This document shows, one piece after another, positions 33,576-42,907 of a DNA stretch of 64,000 nucleotides (the stretch's first letter is position 1; the number at the start of each line of letters is the position of its first letter). The DNA is from an uncultured Faecalibacterium sp. (lineage in GTDB: Bacteria; Bacillota; Clostridia; Oscillospirales; Ruminococcaceae). The stretch lies in assembly GCA_934512105.1 (NCBI GenBank), contig CAKSWQ010000005.1, positions 8,141 to 72,140 on the forward strand. The letters run 5' to 3'. The notes under the pieces are model-generated. The model worked only from the letters and a program-made list of their open reading frames with translations, ran no database searches and was not told the origin of the DNA. Made by a program: the position numbers and the translations under genes.

Positions 33576-34964
33576 ATGAGCAAGGCAATTTCTCGTCGTA
33601 ACTTCCTGATGGCTACCGGCGCTGTCGGTGCTGCAGGTCTGCTGGCTGCTTGCGGCGGCAGCTCCGCTTCTTCCACCGCTTCTTCCGCAGCTTCTCAGGC
33701 TCCCGCTGCTTCCGCAGATGAGAGCTTGGCTCTGTCTGACGGTCCCGTCAATCTGAGCATCAGCTGGTGGGGCGGCGACAGCCGTCACGCTGCTTACCAG
33801 AGCGCTCTGGAGGCTTTCCAGGCTGAGCACTCCAACATCACCGTGGAGCCTACCTTCGCCGCATGGTCCGGCTGGGAAGAGAAGATGGCTGCTGCTTTCA
33901 TCGCAGGCAACGCACAGGATGTCTGCCAGGTGAACTGGAACTGGCTGTACAACTACTCTGCTGACGGCAGCAAGTTCGTGGACCTGAACACCACCTCCAA
34001 GTTCATCGACCTGACCCAGTGGGATTCCGCTGCTATGGACGCTTGCTATGTGGCCAACAGCCAGCAGTGCGTGCCCGTCTCCATGACCGGCCGTATCTTC
34101 TACTGGAACATGACCACCTTTAATAAGGCTGGCATCACCGAGGTTCCCAAGTCTCTGGACGATCTGATGGCTGCCGGTAAGGCTTTCCAGGAGAAGCTGG
34201 GCAACGATTACTACCCCATGCACCTGGGCGCATACGACCGTATGATCCTGATGGTGTTCTACCTCGAGTCCAAGTACGGCAAGGACTGGGCAGATCCCGT
34301 TACCTCCACCCTGAACTACACCGAGGACGAGATCGCTGAGGGTCTGGCCTTCATCAAGAGCCTGGTGGACAACCACGTCATGATGAACCTGAAGACCTAC
34401 TACTCTGCAAACTCCGATACCGCTACCCACCAGTCCAACGAGTGGATCACCGGTAAGATCGCAGGCATCTTCGAGTGGGATTCCGCTGCTCCCAAGTACG
34501 CTTCCGCTCTGGACGACAGCAACAAGGACGGCTTCACCGTCGGCGAGGAGATCAAGTTCGGCGACAACAACGGCGGCTTCTCCAAGGTGTCCATGGGTCT
34601 GGCTATCACCAAGACCTGCAAGAACGTTGCCGAGGCTGCTACCCTGATCAACTTCCTGCTGAACGAGGAGAAGGGTGCTTCCATCATGGGTTCTGAGTGC
34701 GGCATCCCCGCTTCCAAGGCTGGCCTGAAGTTCGCTCAGGACGCAGGCGCTGTCAAGAGCCTGGTTGCTGACGCAAATGCCAAGGTCATGGCCTTCACCA
34801 CCAACAAGCTGGATCCCCTGTTCGAGAACAACGACCTGAAGGCTTCCGGCACCGGCATCTATCAGGAAGTGTTCGACAACATCGACTACGGCGATCAGAC
34901 CCCTGAAGAGGCTGTCGAGACCCTGCTGGACGGCATGGAGTCTGTTGGCTACACCGTCGGCTAA
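33576..34964 (+). CDS. carbohydrate ABC transporter substrate-binding lipoprotein
   Basis: A 462-residue family-1 extracellular solute-binding protein. The N-terminus SRRNFLMATGAVGAAGLLAAC combines a twin-arginine-like start with a lipobox, so it should be a surface lipoprotein. A Ser/Ala-rich linker follows, then the CUT1-type fold (SISWWGGDSRHAAYQSALEAF, PVSMTGRIFYWNM). Codon choice is biased as in highly expressed genes. AGGAGGAG precedes the ATG at 33576. Next to two permeases and pectin hydrolases, it probably binds galacturonate- or rhamnose-containing oligosaccharides. Confidence 0.9.
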   Translation: MSKAISRRNFLMATGAVGAAGLLAACGGSSASSTASSAASQAPAASADESLALSDGPVNLSISWWGGDSRHAAYQSALEAFQAEHSNITVEPTFAAWSGWEEKMAAAFIAGNAQDVCQVNWNWLYNYSADGSKFVDLNTTSKFIDLTQWDSAAMDACYVANSQQCVPVSMTGRIFYWNMTTFNKAGITEVPKSLDDLMAAGKAFQEKLGNDYYPMHLGAYDRMILMVFYLESKYGKDWADPVTSTLNYTEDEIAEGLAFIKSLVDNHVMMNLKTYYSANSDTATHQSNEWITGKIAGIFEWDSAAPKYASALDDSNKDGFTVGEEIKFGDNNGGFSKVSMGLAITKTCKNVAEAATLINFLLNEEKGASIMGSECGIPASKAGLKFAQDAGAVKSLVADANAKVMAFTTNKLDPLFENNDLKASGTGIYQEVFDNIDYGDQTPEEAVETLLDGMESVGYTVG

Positions 34965-35149
34965 GCTTGACACACTGACAGCAACCTGAACCGGGCAGCT
35001 GTTCTTTGAACTAAATAGGGGCACCTGCCGCCCGTACGGCAGATGCCCTTGTTTTTTCAGAAAATGGTTATCAAATCTTGAAAGAATTATTACCGGTCTG
35101 TGACCTGCTGCACTGTTCGCTTCAAAATCCTGCAAAAGGAGGACTTCGG

Positions 35150-36079
35150 ATGAAAAAAAGTAATGCGCCCGCCGGCGCACGCACTCCGTTCCAGAAATGG
35201 GTCGATAAGTATCAGGGTCTGTTTTATCTGATCCCTTGGATCATCGGCTTTGTCGTCTTTAAGGCGTTCCCCTTCGGTCAGTCGCTGTATTACAGCTTTA
35301 CCGATATGAACTTCTTCAAGGACGGCACCAGCTTTGTTGGTCTGGCCAACTACATTACCGCATTCCACACCAAAAAGATCACCAAGGCGCTGATCATCAC
35401 CTTCAAGTACGCCTTTATCACCGTGCCCCTGAAGCTGATCTTCGCACTGTTCATCGCCTACATCCTGAACTTCAAGATCGCCTGCGTCAACCTGTTCCGC
35501 ACTGTGTACTACATCCCCTCCATTCTGGGCGGCTCTGTGGCTATCGCTGTGCTGTGGAAGGCAGTGTTCAGCGTGGACGGTCTGCTGAATACCGTGGTTC
35601 GCGCTGTCACCTTTGGTGCGGTGCAGGGCCCCGAGTGGTTGTCTGACCCCAACTACGCACTGTGGATCATCTGCTTCCTGCGTATATGGCAGTTCGGTTC
35701 CGCCATGGTGCTGTTCCTTGCTGCACTGAAGGGCGTGCCCGCAGACCTGTACGAGGCTGCTACCATCGACGGCGCCGGCAAGTGGCGTCAGTTCTTCTCC
35801 ATCACCGTTCCGATGATCACCCCCATCATCTTCTACAACCTGGTCACTCAGATCTGCCAGGCTTTCCAGGAGTTCAACGGCCCCTACATCATCACCAACG
35901 GTGGTCCCCGTGGTTCCACTACCCTGATCTCCCTGCTGGTTTACAACTACGCATTCAAGTCCTACGACATGGGCATGGCTTCTGCTCTGGCATGGATCAT
36001 GTTCATCATCGTCTGCGTCCTGACGATCATTGCGTTCACCAGCCAGAAGAAGTGGGTCTACTACTCGGATGAAAGGTAA
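35150..36079 (+). CDS. sugar ABC transporter permease (MalF type)
   Basis: A 309-residue inner-membrane subunit with six transmembrane helices. The EAA loop that docks the ATPase is EAATIDGAGKWRQFFSITVP near residue 200. AAAAGGAGG is 9 bases before the ATG at 35150. The 185-base gap after the binding-protein gene holds GC-rich and T-rich stretches that may lower expression of the permeases relative to the binding protein. Confidence 0.92.
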   Translation: MKKSNAPAGARTPFQKWVDKYQGLFYLIPWIIGFVVFKAFPFGQSLYYSFTDMNFFKDGTSFVGLANYITAFHTKKITKALIITFKYAFITVPLKLIFALFIAYILNFKIACVNLFRTVYYIPSILGGSVAIAVLWKAVFSVDGLLNTVVRAVTFGAVQGPEWLSDPNYALWIICFLRIWQFGSAMVLFLAALKGVPADLYEAATIDGAGKWRQFFSITVPMITPIIFYNLVTQICQAFQEFNGPYIITNGGPRGSTTLISLLVYNYAFKSYDMGMASALAWIMFIIVCVLTIIAFTSQKKWVYYSDER

Positions 36080-36089
36080 GGTGACCAAT

Positions 36090-36947
36090 ATGGGAATGAA
36101 AGCATCGAATAAGATCGCAACCTTTTTCAAGTACTTCGTGCTGATTCTGGTTGGTGTCATCATGATCTATCCTCTGCTGTGGATGATCAGCGCTACCTTC
36201 AAGGATAACAGCGAGATCTTTGCAGGCATCAGCCTGTGGATCAAAAAGCCTACGCTGGATGGCTACCGCAACGCCCTGAACAACTTCGGCGGTTCCATCA
36301 ACATCCTGCAGGCTATGCTCAACACTTACAGCTACGTCATCCCCAAGGTGATCTGCACTGTGGTGTCTGCCTGTGTTGCCGCTTACGGCTTTGGCCGTTT
36401 CGACTTCCCCGGCCGCAAGCTGCTGTTCAACATCATGCTGGCTACTCTGTTCCTGCCGCAGGTCGTGCTGAACGTGCCGCAGTACCTGCTGTACAACAAG
36501 TTTGGCTGGGTGGACAGCCCCTTCTATCTGGCTATCTGGGTGCACTGCGCATTCGCTACCGAGACCTACTTCGTGTATCAGCTGGTGCAGTTCATGCGCA
36601 ACGTCCCGCGTGATCTGGACGAGGCTGCCGCCATTGACGGCTGCTCCTCCTTCCAGACCCTGTACAAGGTCATCGTGCCCATGCTGGGACCCGCTCTGGT
36701 GTCCTGCGCACTGTTCCAGTTCATGTGGAGCTGCAACGACTTTATGGGCCCGCTGCTTTACGTCAGCACCCCCGGCAAGTACCCCATGTCCCTGTTCGTC
36801 AAGCTGTCCATGGACGGTGATACCGGCTTTGCATGGAACAAGATCCTTGCTCTGTCCCTCATCTCCATCCTGCCGCAGCTGATCGTATTCTTCTGTGCAC
36901 AGGATCAGTTCGTTGAAGGTATCTCCGCAGGTGCCGTCAAGGGCTAA
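36090..36947 (+). CDS. sugar ABC transporter permease (MalG type)
   Basis: A 285-residue permease with six helices and the EAA loop EAAAIDGCSSFQTLYKVIVP. The ATG at 36090 with AAGGTGA before it is favoured; it begins 10 bases after the first permease. As for most CUT1 systems in Firmicutes, no ATPase gene is present, so a shared MsmK-like ATPase encoded elsewhere is expected. Confidence 0.92.
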   Translation: MGMKASNKIATFFKYFVLILVGVIMIYPLLWMISATFKDNSEIFAGISLWIKKPTLDGYRNALNNFGGSINILQAMLNTYSYVIPKVICTVVSACVAAYGFGRFDFPGRKLLFNIMLATLFLPQVVLNVPQYLLYNKFGWVDSPFYLAIWVHCAFATETYFVYQLVQFMRNVPRDLDEAAAIDGCSSFQTLYKVIVPMLGPALVSCALFQFMWSCNDFMGPLLYVSTPGKYPMSLFVKLSMDGDTGFAWNKILALSLISILPQLIVFFCAQDQFVEGISAGAVKG

Positions 36948-36975
36948 TGCGCCATAAGAACATCTGACCAAGACC

Positions 36976-37020
36976 AACACCCCCTGTGCTGCTCCCAACG
37001 GATGGCACAGGGGGTGTTTT
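36976..37020. terminator. bidirectional terminator after the permeases
   Basis: Stem AACACCCCCTGTGC / GCACAGGGGGTGTTTT between convergent permease and AraC genes. Confidence 0.85.
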
Positions 37021-37030
37021 GGTGAAAGCG

Positions 37031-37858
37031 TTATTTCTTCTGCTTTTTGCGGTACTGCAGAGGGCTGATGTCCGTCATTTCGCGGAACACGCGGCGGAAG
37101 TGGGCGGCGCTGGCAAAACCAGTCTGCTCGGCAATATCGCTGATGGAAAGTTCAGTAGTCTCCAGCAGCTTCTGCGCAGCCTCGATGCGGCGGTTGTTCA
37201 GGTAGTCCACAATGGACTGCCCGGTCACCCGCCGGAACAGGCGGCTGAGATAGTAGGGGGAAAGGTAGAACCGCGCCGCCACCTCGGTAAGAGAAAACTT
37301 TTGCCGGTAGTTGGCGGCAAGGTAGGCGCACACCTGCTCAACAGTCTCGTTGCGGGGGCGCGCCACGGCGCTGCTCTCGGCAAGGCACTCCTGCTCTACA
37401 TAGTGCAGGATCAGCAGCAGGTACAGCCCGCCGGGGTAGTCCTGCTCCGGCATGGCAGTGCGCATCATCTCCAGCAGGGTGCGCAGGCGGCGGGTCCACG
37501 GTACCGGGCCGTACAGCACCGTGGCCTCCCCGGGCACGAACAGCCGGGCAAAATCCCGCTGGGTGGTGCTGCGCAGCTCGTGCAGGGCACTGAGCGGGAA
37601 CCGGCAGCCCACCAGCTCCGGTACGGCTGCACCGGCGGCGGTGAGCTGCGCATCCCCCGCACCCAGCAGCAGCGCGCTGCCGGGGTTCAGCAGTAGGCTG
37701 TTTTCCCCCATTTGCAGGGTGCAGCTGCCCTCGCTTACCAGCAGAAAGGTGCACATCTCCTCGTCTGCCGTCAACTCCAGTTTGCTGCCGGTCAGCCGCA
37801 CGGTGTCCGCCTTTACCTTCGCGTTGATCTTTTCCCGTTCCGCTTTCATTTTGCGCAT
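37031..37858 (-). CDS. AraC family regulator, probably of the pectin locus
   Basis: A 275-residue protein with an N-terminal cupin-like sensor region (about 20-100) and a C-terminal AraC-type double helix-turn-helix: VAARFYLSPYYLSRLFRRVTGQ and ISDIAEQTGFASAAHFRRVFREMTDISPLQYRK. It is divergent from the GH28-GH105 pair across a 100-base spacer and convergent with the ABC transporter, the usual position for a local activator. The inducer is presumably a pectin fragment; this is inferred. Confidence 0.88.
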   Translation of the reverse strand: MRKMKAEREKINAKVKADTVRLTGSKLELTADEEMCTFLLVSEGSCTLQMGENSLLLNPGSALLLGAGDAQLTAAGAAVPELVGCRFPLSALHELRSTTQRDFARLFVPGEATVLYGPVPWTRRLRTLLEMMRTAMPEQDYPGGLYLLLILHYVEQECLAESSAVARPRNETVEQVCAYLAANYRQKFSLTEVAARFYLSPYYLSRLFRRVTGQSIVDYLNNRRIEAAQKLLETTELSISDIAEQTGFASAAHFRRVFREMTDISPLQYRKKQKK

Positions 37859-37960
37859 CCTTTCCGGAAACAGCCCTCCCGATCACCGGGAGAGCGCTTT
37901 TCCTCATGATACCACGTCTGCCCCGTGGGGGCAAGACAAACTCACAGGAGGTTATTTCGC

Positions 37961-39517
37961 ATGAATCTGACCCTGATCCGTTCCATGACCCGCAGCGCCG
38001 TTTTCGAGCTGGAAAACGAGCTGTGCTACCGTCCGGCACACCCCTTTACTGTTGCCCTGAACGGCAAAACGGTATACGAGGCCTGCAACACCAACGTGTT
38101 CTCCCTGTTCTCCCTGCTGCCCGGCACCACCTATACGGTGGAGGTGCAGGCCGAAGGTGAGACCCTGAAGCTGGATTTCACCACCGAGACTGAGACCTTC
38201 TTCGTGGATGCTTCCCGCTACGGTCTGGTGGCTGACGGCGAGACCGACAACACCGTACGGCTGCAGGCGGCGCTGTCCACCTGCCCCAAGGGCGGCACGG
38301 TGTATGTGCCCGCCGGACGTTACCGCACCGCCAGCCTGTTCATGAAGAGCAACACCACCTTGTATCTGGAAAAGGGCGCTGTGCTGCTGGGCGATAACGA
38401 CCGCACCCATTACCCCATCCTGCCCGGTGTGCTGCCCAGCGAGAACGAGGTGGACGAGTACTACCTGACCGGCTGGGAGGGCAACCCGCTGGACAGCTTT
38501 GCAGGTCTTTTGAATATCACGCAGGTGCATGACGTGGTGGTGACCGGCGAGGGCACGCTGGACTGCGATGCCGAAAACGGCGACTGGTGGGTGAACCCCA
38601 AAGTCAAGCGCATCGCATGGCGTCCCCGCGCCGTGGCTGCGGTGGACAGCGAGAACGTCTGCCTGCACGGCATCACGGTGCAGAACAGCTTCTCCTGGAC
38701 CATCCACCCCATCTTTGTCAAGCACCTCGACCTGCTCAACTTCAACATCAACAACCCCTACAACGCCCCCAACACGGACGGCATCGACCCCGAGAGCTGC
38801 GAGTATATCCGCATCATCGGCATGAATATCCATGTGGGCGACGACTGCATCGCCATGAAGGCCAGCAAGGTCTTTCTGGGCATGAAGCTGAAGCGCAGCT
38901 GCGAGCACACCGTCATCCGCAACTGCCTGCTGGACAAGGGCCACGGCGGCATCGTCATCGGCAGCGAGATGAGCGGCGGCGTCAAGGACATGGTGGTGAC
39001 CCAGTGCCTGATGGACCACACCGACCGTGGTCTGCGCGTCAAGACCCGCCGCGGCCGCGGCAACACCGCCGTCATCGACGGGCTGGTGTTCCGCAACGTG
39101 GAGATGCGGGGCGTCAAGGCACCCTTTGTCATCAATATGTTCTACTTCTGCGACCCGGACGGCCACGGCCCCTATGTGCAGTGCCGCGAGCCGCTGCCGG
39201 TGGACGAGTACACCCCCAAGCTGGGCAGCCTGACCATGGAGAACATCGTGGCCACCGATGCTCAGTTCGCGGGCTGCTACTTTGACGGCCTGCCGGAGCA
39301 GCCCATTGAGCGGGTGACCATGCGGGATGTGAGCATCACCTTCGACCCCAACGCCAAGGAGGGACAGGCTGCCATGGCCGACAACCGTCCACTGGTGAAA
39401 AAGCTGGCCATCTATGCCGAGAACGTCAAGGAGATCGAGCTGCACAACGTGAAGATCGAGGGCTACGAGGGCGAGCGGCTGCACTTTGTCAACGTAGGAC
39501 ATTTTGAGGAGGACTGA
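37961..39517 (+). CDS. glycoside hydrolase family 28 (polygalacturonase type)
   Basis: A 518-residue protein: N-terminal beta-rich domain (about 1-85), then a right-handed beta-helix. All GH28 signature elements are visible in order: NTDGIDPESC, GDDCIAMK (catalytic Asp pair), GHGGIVIGSE (His) and RVKTRRGRG (Arg/Lys). There is no signal peptide, so it acts in the cytoplasm on imported galacturonides or rhamnogalacturonan oligomers. CACAGGAGG precedes the ATG at 37961. It is followed after three bases by GH105. Confidence 0.92.
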   Translation: MNLTLIRSMTRSAVFELENELCYRPAHPFTVALNGKTVYEACNTNVFSLFSLLPGTTYTVEVQAEGETLKLDFTTETETFFVDASRYGLVADGETDNTVRLQAALSTCPKGGTVYVPAGRYRTASLFMKSNTTLYLEKGAVLLGDNDRTHYPILPGVLPSENEVDEYYLTGWEGNPLDSFAGLLNITQVHDVVVTGEGTLDCDAENGDWWVNPKVKRIAWRPRAVAAVDSENVCLHGITVQNSFSWTIHPIFVKHLDLLNFNINNPYNAPNTDGIDPESCEYIRIIGMNIHVGDDCIAMKASKVFLGMKLKRSCEHTVIRNCLLDKGHGGIVIGSEMSGGVKDMVVTQCLMDHTDRGLRVKTRRGRGNTAVIDGLVFRNVEMRGVKAPFVINMFYFCDPDGHGPYVQCREPLPVDEYTPKLGSLTMENIVATDAQFAGCYFDGLPEQPIERVTMRDVSITFDPNAKEGQAAMADNRPLVKKLAIYAENVKEIELHNVKIEGYEGERLHFVNVGHFEED

Positions 39518-39520
39518 CCC

Positions 39521-40666
39521 ATGACCCATGAAGAGATCCTGTCCATGCTGGGCGATTATGTGGACTACCTGATCGCCAATTCCAGCGCCGAGGCACCGAT
39601 GTGGAACATCGAAAAGGTGCGCAGCGGCAAGCCCAACAAGTGGAACTACATCGACGGCTGCATGATCACCGCCTGCCTGAGCCTGTACAAGACCACCGGC
39701 GACGAGAAGTATCTGGAATTCTCCAAGGAGTTCATCGACTACTTTGTGCAGCCGGACGGCTCCATCAAGACCTACGACCCCAAGGAGTATAATCTGGACA
39801 ACGTGAATCAGGGCAAGAACCTGTTCATCCTGTACGACATCTACGGGGACGAGAAGTACCGCAAGGCCATCGACACCATCCGCAGCCAGCTGCTCACCCA
39901 GCCCCGCACCAAGGAGGGCAACTTCTGGCACAAGGACATCTATCCGTGGCAGGTGTGGCTGGACGGCACCTATATGGCGCAGCCCTTCTACATGGAGTAC
40001 GAGACCCGCTTTAACAAGATGCAGGGCTGCATCGACAGCTACAAGCAGTTCATGAACATCAAAAAGCACATGCGGGACGAAAAGACCGGCCTGTACTACC
40101 ACGGCTACGATGAGAGCCGCCAGATGTACTGGGCAGACCCCGAGACCGGCTGCAGCCCCAACTTCTGGCTGCGCGCCATGGGCTGGTTCCTTGTGGCAAT
40201 GGTGGATGTGCTGGAGCGCATGGACGAGCAGCTGTACAACGAGTACCGCGGCATCATGGCCATGCTCAAGCAGACCGTAGAGGATATGCACAAGTTCCAG
40301 GACGAGCAGAGCGGGATGTTCTGGCAGGTCATCGACCACCCGGAGGCCGAGGGCAACTATCTGGAGACCAGCGGCACCGCCCTGTTCGCCTACGCGGTGC
40401 TCAAGGGCGTGCGTCTGGGCTATCTGCCCAAACGGATGGCTGCATGGGCGGAGAAGGCCTTCTACGGCACCTGCGACCGGTATCTGTCCAAGAACCCGGA
40501 CGGCAGTTTGCAGCTGGACGGCATCTGCCTTGTGGCAGGTCTGGGCGGCAAGGATCACCGTGACGGCTCTCTGGCCTACTACTTCAGTGAGCCGGTGGTC
40601 TGCAACGACGCCAAGGGCGTAGGCCCGCTGGTGCTGGCCTATACCGAAATGATCGCACGCAAGTAA
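39521..40666 (+). CDS. glycoside hydrolase family 105 (unsaturated rhamnogalacturonyl hydrolase)
   Basis: A 381-residue (alpha/alpha)6-barrel enzyme like YteR: WNYIDGCMITA, the catalytic Asp in WQVWLDGTYMAQPF, WADPETGCSPNFWLRAMGWF, and FWQVIDHPEA. These remove the unsaturated uronic acid left by pectate or rhamnogalacturonan lyases. No signal peptide. Its start lies three bases past the GH28 stop with GAGGA before it, so the two are co-translated and act on the same imported oligomers. Confidence 0.92.
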   Translation: MTHEEILSMLGDYVDYLIANSSAEAPMWNIEKVRSGKPNKWNYIDGCMITACLSLYKTTGDEKYLEFSKEFIDYFVQPDGSIKTYDPKEYNLDNVNQGKNLFILYDIYGDEKYRKAIDTIRSQLLTQPRTKEGNFWHKDIYPWQVWLDGTYMAQPFYMEYETRFNKMQGCIDSYKQFMNIKKHMRDEKTGLYYHGYDESRQMYWADPETGCSPNFWLRAMGWFLVAMVDVLERMDEQLYNEYRGIMAMLKQTVEDMHKFQDEQSGMFWQVIDHPEAEGNYLETSGTALFAYAVLKGVRLGYLPKRMAAWAEKAFYGTCDRYLSKNPDGSLQLDGICLVAGLGGKDHRDGSLAYYFSEPVVCNDAKGVGPLVLAYTEMIARK

Positions 40667-40684
40667 CAAAAAACAGGGTATAGC

Positions 40685-40726
40685 AGGGCTGAGCAGCTGC
40701 AAAAAGCGGTTGCTCAGCCTTTTTGT
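40685..40726 (+). terminator. terminator of the GH28-GH105 operon
   Basis: Stem GGCTGAGCAGCTGC / GCGGTTGCTCAGCC and five T. Confidence 0.8.
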
Positions 40727-40824
40727 GTATCTTTTTCAGCCCCTTGCATAAACCGCCTGCCGCTGTCCCACACTAAGCCCAGAAAAGTTCCCGTACACAA
40801 AACGGACAGATGGGAGTAACAAGC

Positions 40825-41589
40825 ATGGAGCAGATCAAAAAATTTCTGCACGGCAAGGGCTTTGCTCTGCTGCTGACCGCGAGCCTGCTGGCTGCGGCTG
40901 CGGCGGGGGTGTGGGCGGTGCGCGCCCTGCGGGCAGAACTGCAAAAAAGTCTGGATGGGCTGAACGCCCCCGGCACCACCCAACAGACCACCCCGGAAGA
41001 AGAACCGGACTGGGACGCACAGGAGGATACCACATGGCAGCAGCCCGTGACCGACGTTGCAAACAGCAAGGCAGATGTGCCGCAGCAGACGCCCTCTGGG
41101 GCGTCCTCTGGTGCGCAGTCTGGCTCTGGTTCGCTGCGCGAACCCTCGGCACTGCAAGGCGCATCCTCGCCTGCCAGCAGTTCGGCACAGCCTGCCGCCG
41201 CGCCCTCTATGCCGGGGCGCGTGCTCAACGCCTTCAGCGGTGACGAGCTGGTCTACAACAAAACGCTGGGCGACTGGCGCACCCACAACGGCGTGGACTA
41301 CGCCTGCACGCAGGGTGCTGCGGTGGCAGCTCCTGTGGCGGGCAGGGTGGTGTCTGCCGGGGCAGAGGGCAACTGGGGCACCGTGGTGGTGCTGGAGGAT
41401 GCCGCCGGCCACCTTTGGCGGCTGTGCGGTGTGGCGGACCCTGCCGTTAAAGCCGGGGACACCGTAGCCGCCGGGCAGAAGCTGGGCGCAGTGGGCACGG
41501 TCGGCTGCGAATGCGCCGAGGAGAGCCACATTCATGTGGAGGTAAAGCAGGGCGAGAGCTACCTCGACCCGGCAAAGCTGCCGGAGTAA
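40825..41589 (+). CDS. M23/LytM peptidase, SpoIIQ-like membrane protein
   Basis: A 254-residue protein with one N-terminal transmembrane helix (FALLLTASLLAAAAAGVWAV), a long Ser/Ala/Pro-rich low-complexity linker (about 45-125) and a C-terminal LytM domain. The zinc ligands are intact: THNGVDYA gives HxxxD and ESHIHVEV gives HxH. The layout of short cytoplasmic tail, anchor, linker and LytM matches SpoIIQ. GGGAG is 8 bases before the ATG at 40825. If the host does not sporulate, it may be a retained wall endopeptidase. Confidence 0.82.
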   Translation: MEQIKKFLHGKGFALLLTASLLAAAAAGVWAVRALRAELQKSLDGLNAPGTTQQTTPEEEPDWDAQEDTTWQQPVTDVANSKADVPQQTPSGASSGAQSGSGSLREPSALQGASSPASSSAQPAAAPSMPGRVLNAFSGDELVYNKTLGDWRTHNGVDYACTQGAAVAAPVAGRVVSAGAEGNWGTVVVLEDAAGHLWRLCGVADPAVKAGDTVAAGQKLGAVGTVGCECAEESHIHVEVKQGESYLDPAKLPE

Positions 41590-41597
41590 GCAAACCA

Positions 41598-41628
41598 TAA
41601 AAGGGGCTGCAATAGCGGCTCCTTTTTT
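41598..41628 (+). terminator. terminator between the M23 gene and the MFS gene
   Basis: Imperfect stem AAAGGGGCTGC / GCGGCTCCTTTT with G-T pairs and a T run. Confidence 0.6.
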
Positions 41629-41634
41629 GCGGTG

Positions 41635-42828
41635 TCAGGCGGTACGGCGCGTTTGCAGCAGCCAGAGGACCAGCGCCGAAAGCACCCCGGCTGCCAGCAG
41701 GACATCTGCCGGGTGCGCAGCCCAGTGCTGGAAAGCACTGCCATAGGCTGTCTGCCCGATGGGCTGGGTCAGGCAGGCCAGCACGGAGAGGCAGGCGGTG
41801 GTTTTGCCCAGCTGTGCCTGCGGCACCAGCACTTGCAGCTGCGCAAAGAACCACACATTGAACAGCGCCGCCACAGCCATAAACAGGGCGCCCAGCACCA
41901 GAATGCTGCCGAACTGGAGTGCGGGGAATCGGATGGCAAGGCCCAGCGCGGCGCACACGCCGCTGAGCGTCAGCAAAAGACCTGTGCCGCTGCGAATGGG
42001 ATGCCGGACAAAGACGGTTCCGGCCAGTACGCCGCCTAAAATGCCGCCCGCGCTCAGCACCGCCTGCACAAGGCCAAGGGAGGCGTCACTTTTTTGCAGG
42101 GTCTGTACCACCAGCACCGGAACCCCTACGGTGAGGGCAGGGACTTCCAGCAGGTTTACAGCCGCCATGGCGGCAGCTAATTGCAGCACCGCAGCCTGCC
42201 CGGCGAGAAACTGCGCACTTTCCCGCAGGTCAGCCCACAGAGAACGGACGGAGAGCCTTGTGCCCGATGGGACATCCTGTGGAATGCGCAGACAGAACTC
42301 CATCCCGGCGGAAAGTGCAAAGCAGCCGCCGCAGAGCGCCAGCAGCCCCCGGATGCCGAGGTGTTCCAGCAGAACAGCACCCAGCAGGGGGCCGAGAAGC
42401 TCGTCCACGGTATCCACCAGCTGGATGACCGCGTTGCCGCGCAGCAGCTGGGTGCCGTTCAGCAAAAGGGGCAGACAGGCGCGTACCACGGGCTGGTAAA
42501 GCCCCTGAATGGCGTACAGACTGCCCAGCACGGTCAGGATCAGCGGAAGCAGGGGCAGATGCGGCAGTCCGGCAGCGGCTGCCGCCGAAATACCGGCGGT
42601 CACCAGATCCAGCAGCGCCATCAGGCGGGCTTTACGGCAGCGGTCTGCCAGCGCGCCGCCGGTCAGCATTCCGGCCAGAGCAGGCAGCATGGCCAGCGCA
42701 GTGATACCGCCGTACAGCGCAGCGGAACCGGTCTGCCGCAGCAGGTACAGCGGCAGCGCAAACCGCAGGGCGGCATTGCCGAACAGGGAAATGATCTGCC
42801 CGAGGACGATGAGGAAAAAAGTGTTCAT
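41635..42828 (-). CDS. MFS transporter, probable drug or metabolite exporter
   Basis: A 397-residue protein with twelve predicted helices. The family loop between helices 2 and 3 is GGALADRCRKARLM. It starts 80 bases after the TetR gene and a TetR operator overlaps that gap, so it is the regulator's target. The substrate is unknown. GGAGG precedes the ATG. Confidence 0.87.
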   Translation of the reverse strand: MNTFFLIVLGQIISLFGNAALRFALPLYLLRQTGSAALYGGITALAMLPALAGMLTGGALADRCRKARLMALLDLVTAGISAAAAAGLPHLPLLPLILTVLGSLYAIQGLYQPVVRACLPLLLNGTQLLRGNAVIQLVDTVDELLGPLLGAVLLEHLGIRGLLALCGGCFALSAGMEFCLRIPQDVPSGTRLSVRSLWADLRESAQFLAGQAAVLQLAAAMAAVNLLEVPALTVGVPVLVVQTLQKSDASLGLVQAVLSAGGILGGVLAGTVFVRHPIRSGTGLLLTLSGVCAALGLAIRFPALQFGSILVLGALFMAVAALFNVWFFAQLQVLVPQAQLGKTTACLSVLACLTQPIGQTAYGSAFQHWAAHPADVLLAAGVLSALVLWLLQTRRTA

Positions 42829-42848
42829 GGGAACCTCCTATTTTTGAA

Positions 42849-42867
42849 TACAGACCGTTGGTCTGTA
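42849..42867. promoter_or_regulatory. TetR operator before the MFS gene
   Basis: Palindrome TACAGACCGTTGGTCTGTA centred 30 bases upstream of the MFS start, with perfect arms ACAGACC / GGTCTGT. Confidence 0.78.
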
Positions 42868-42907
42868 AATGCGTATAAAAAAGGGCGGAGCGTTCCGCCC
42901 GGAAAAT

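Noticed and set aside
37952..40702. 916-residue open frame opposite the GH28 and GH105 genes
   Set aside because: Long antisense frames are common in high-GC coding DNA; the plus-strand genes have complete family motifs, and this one has none.
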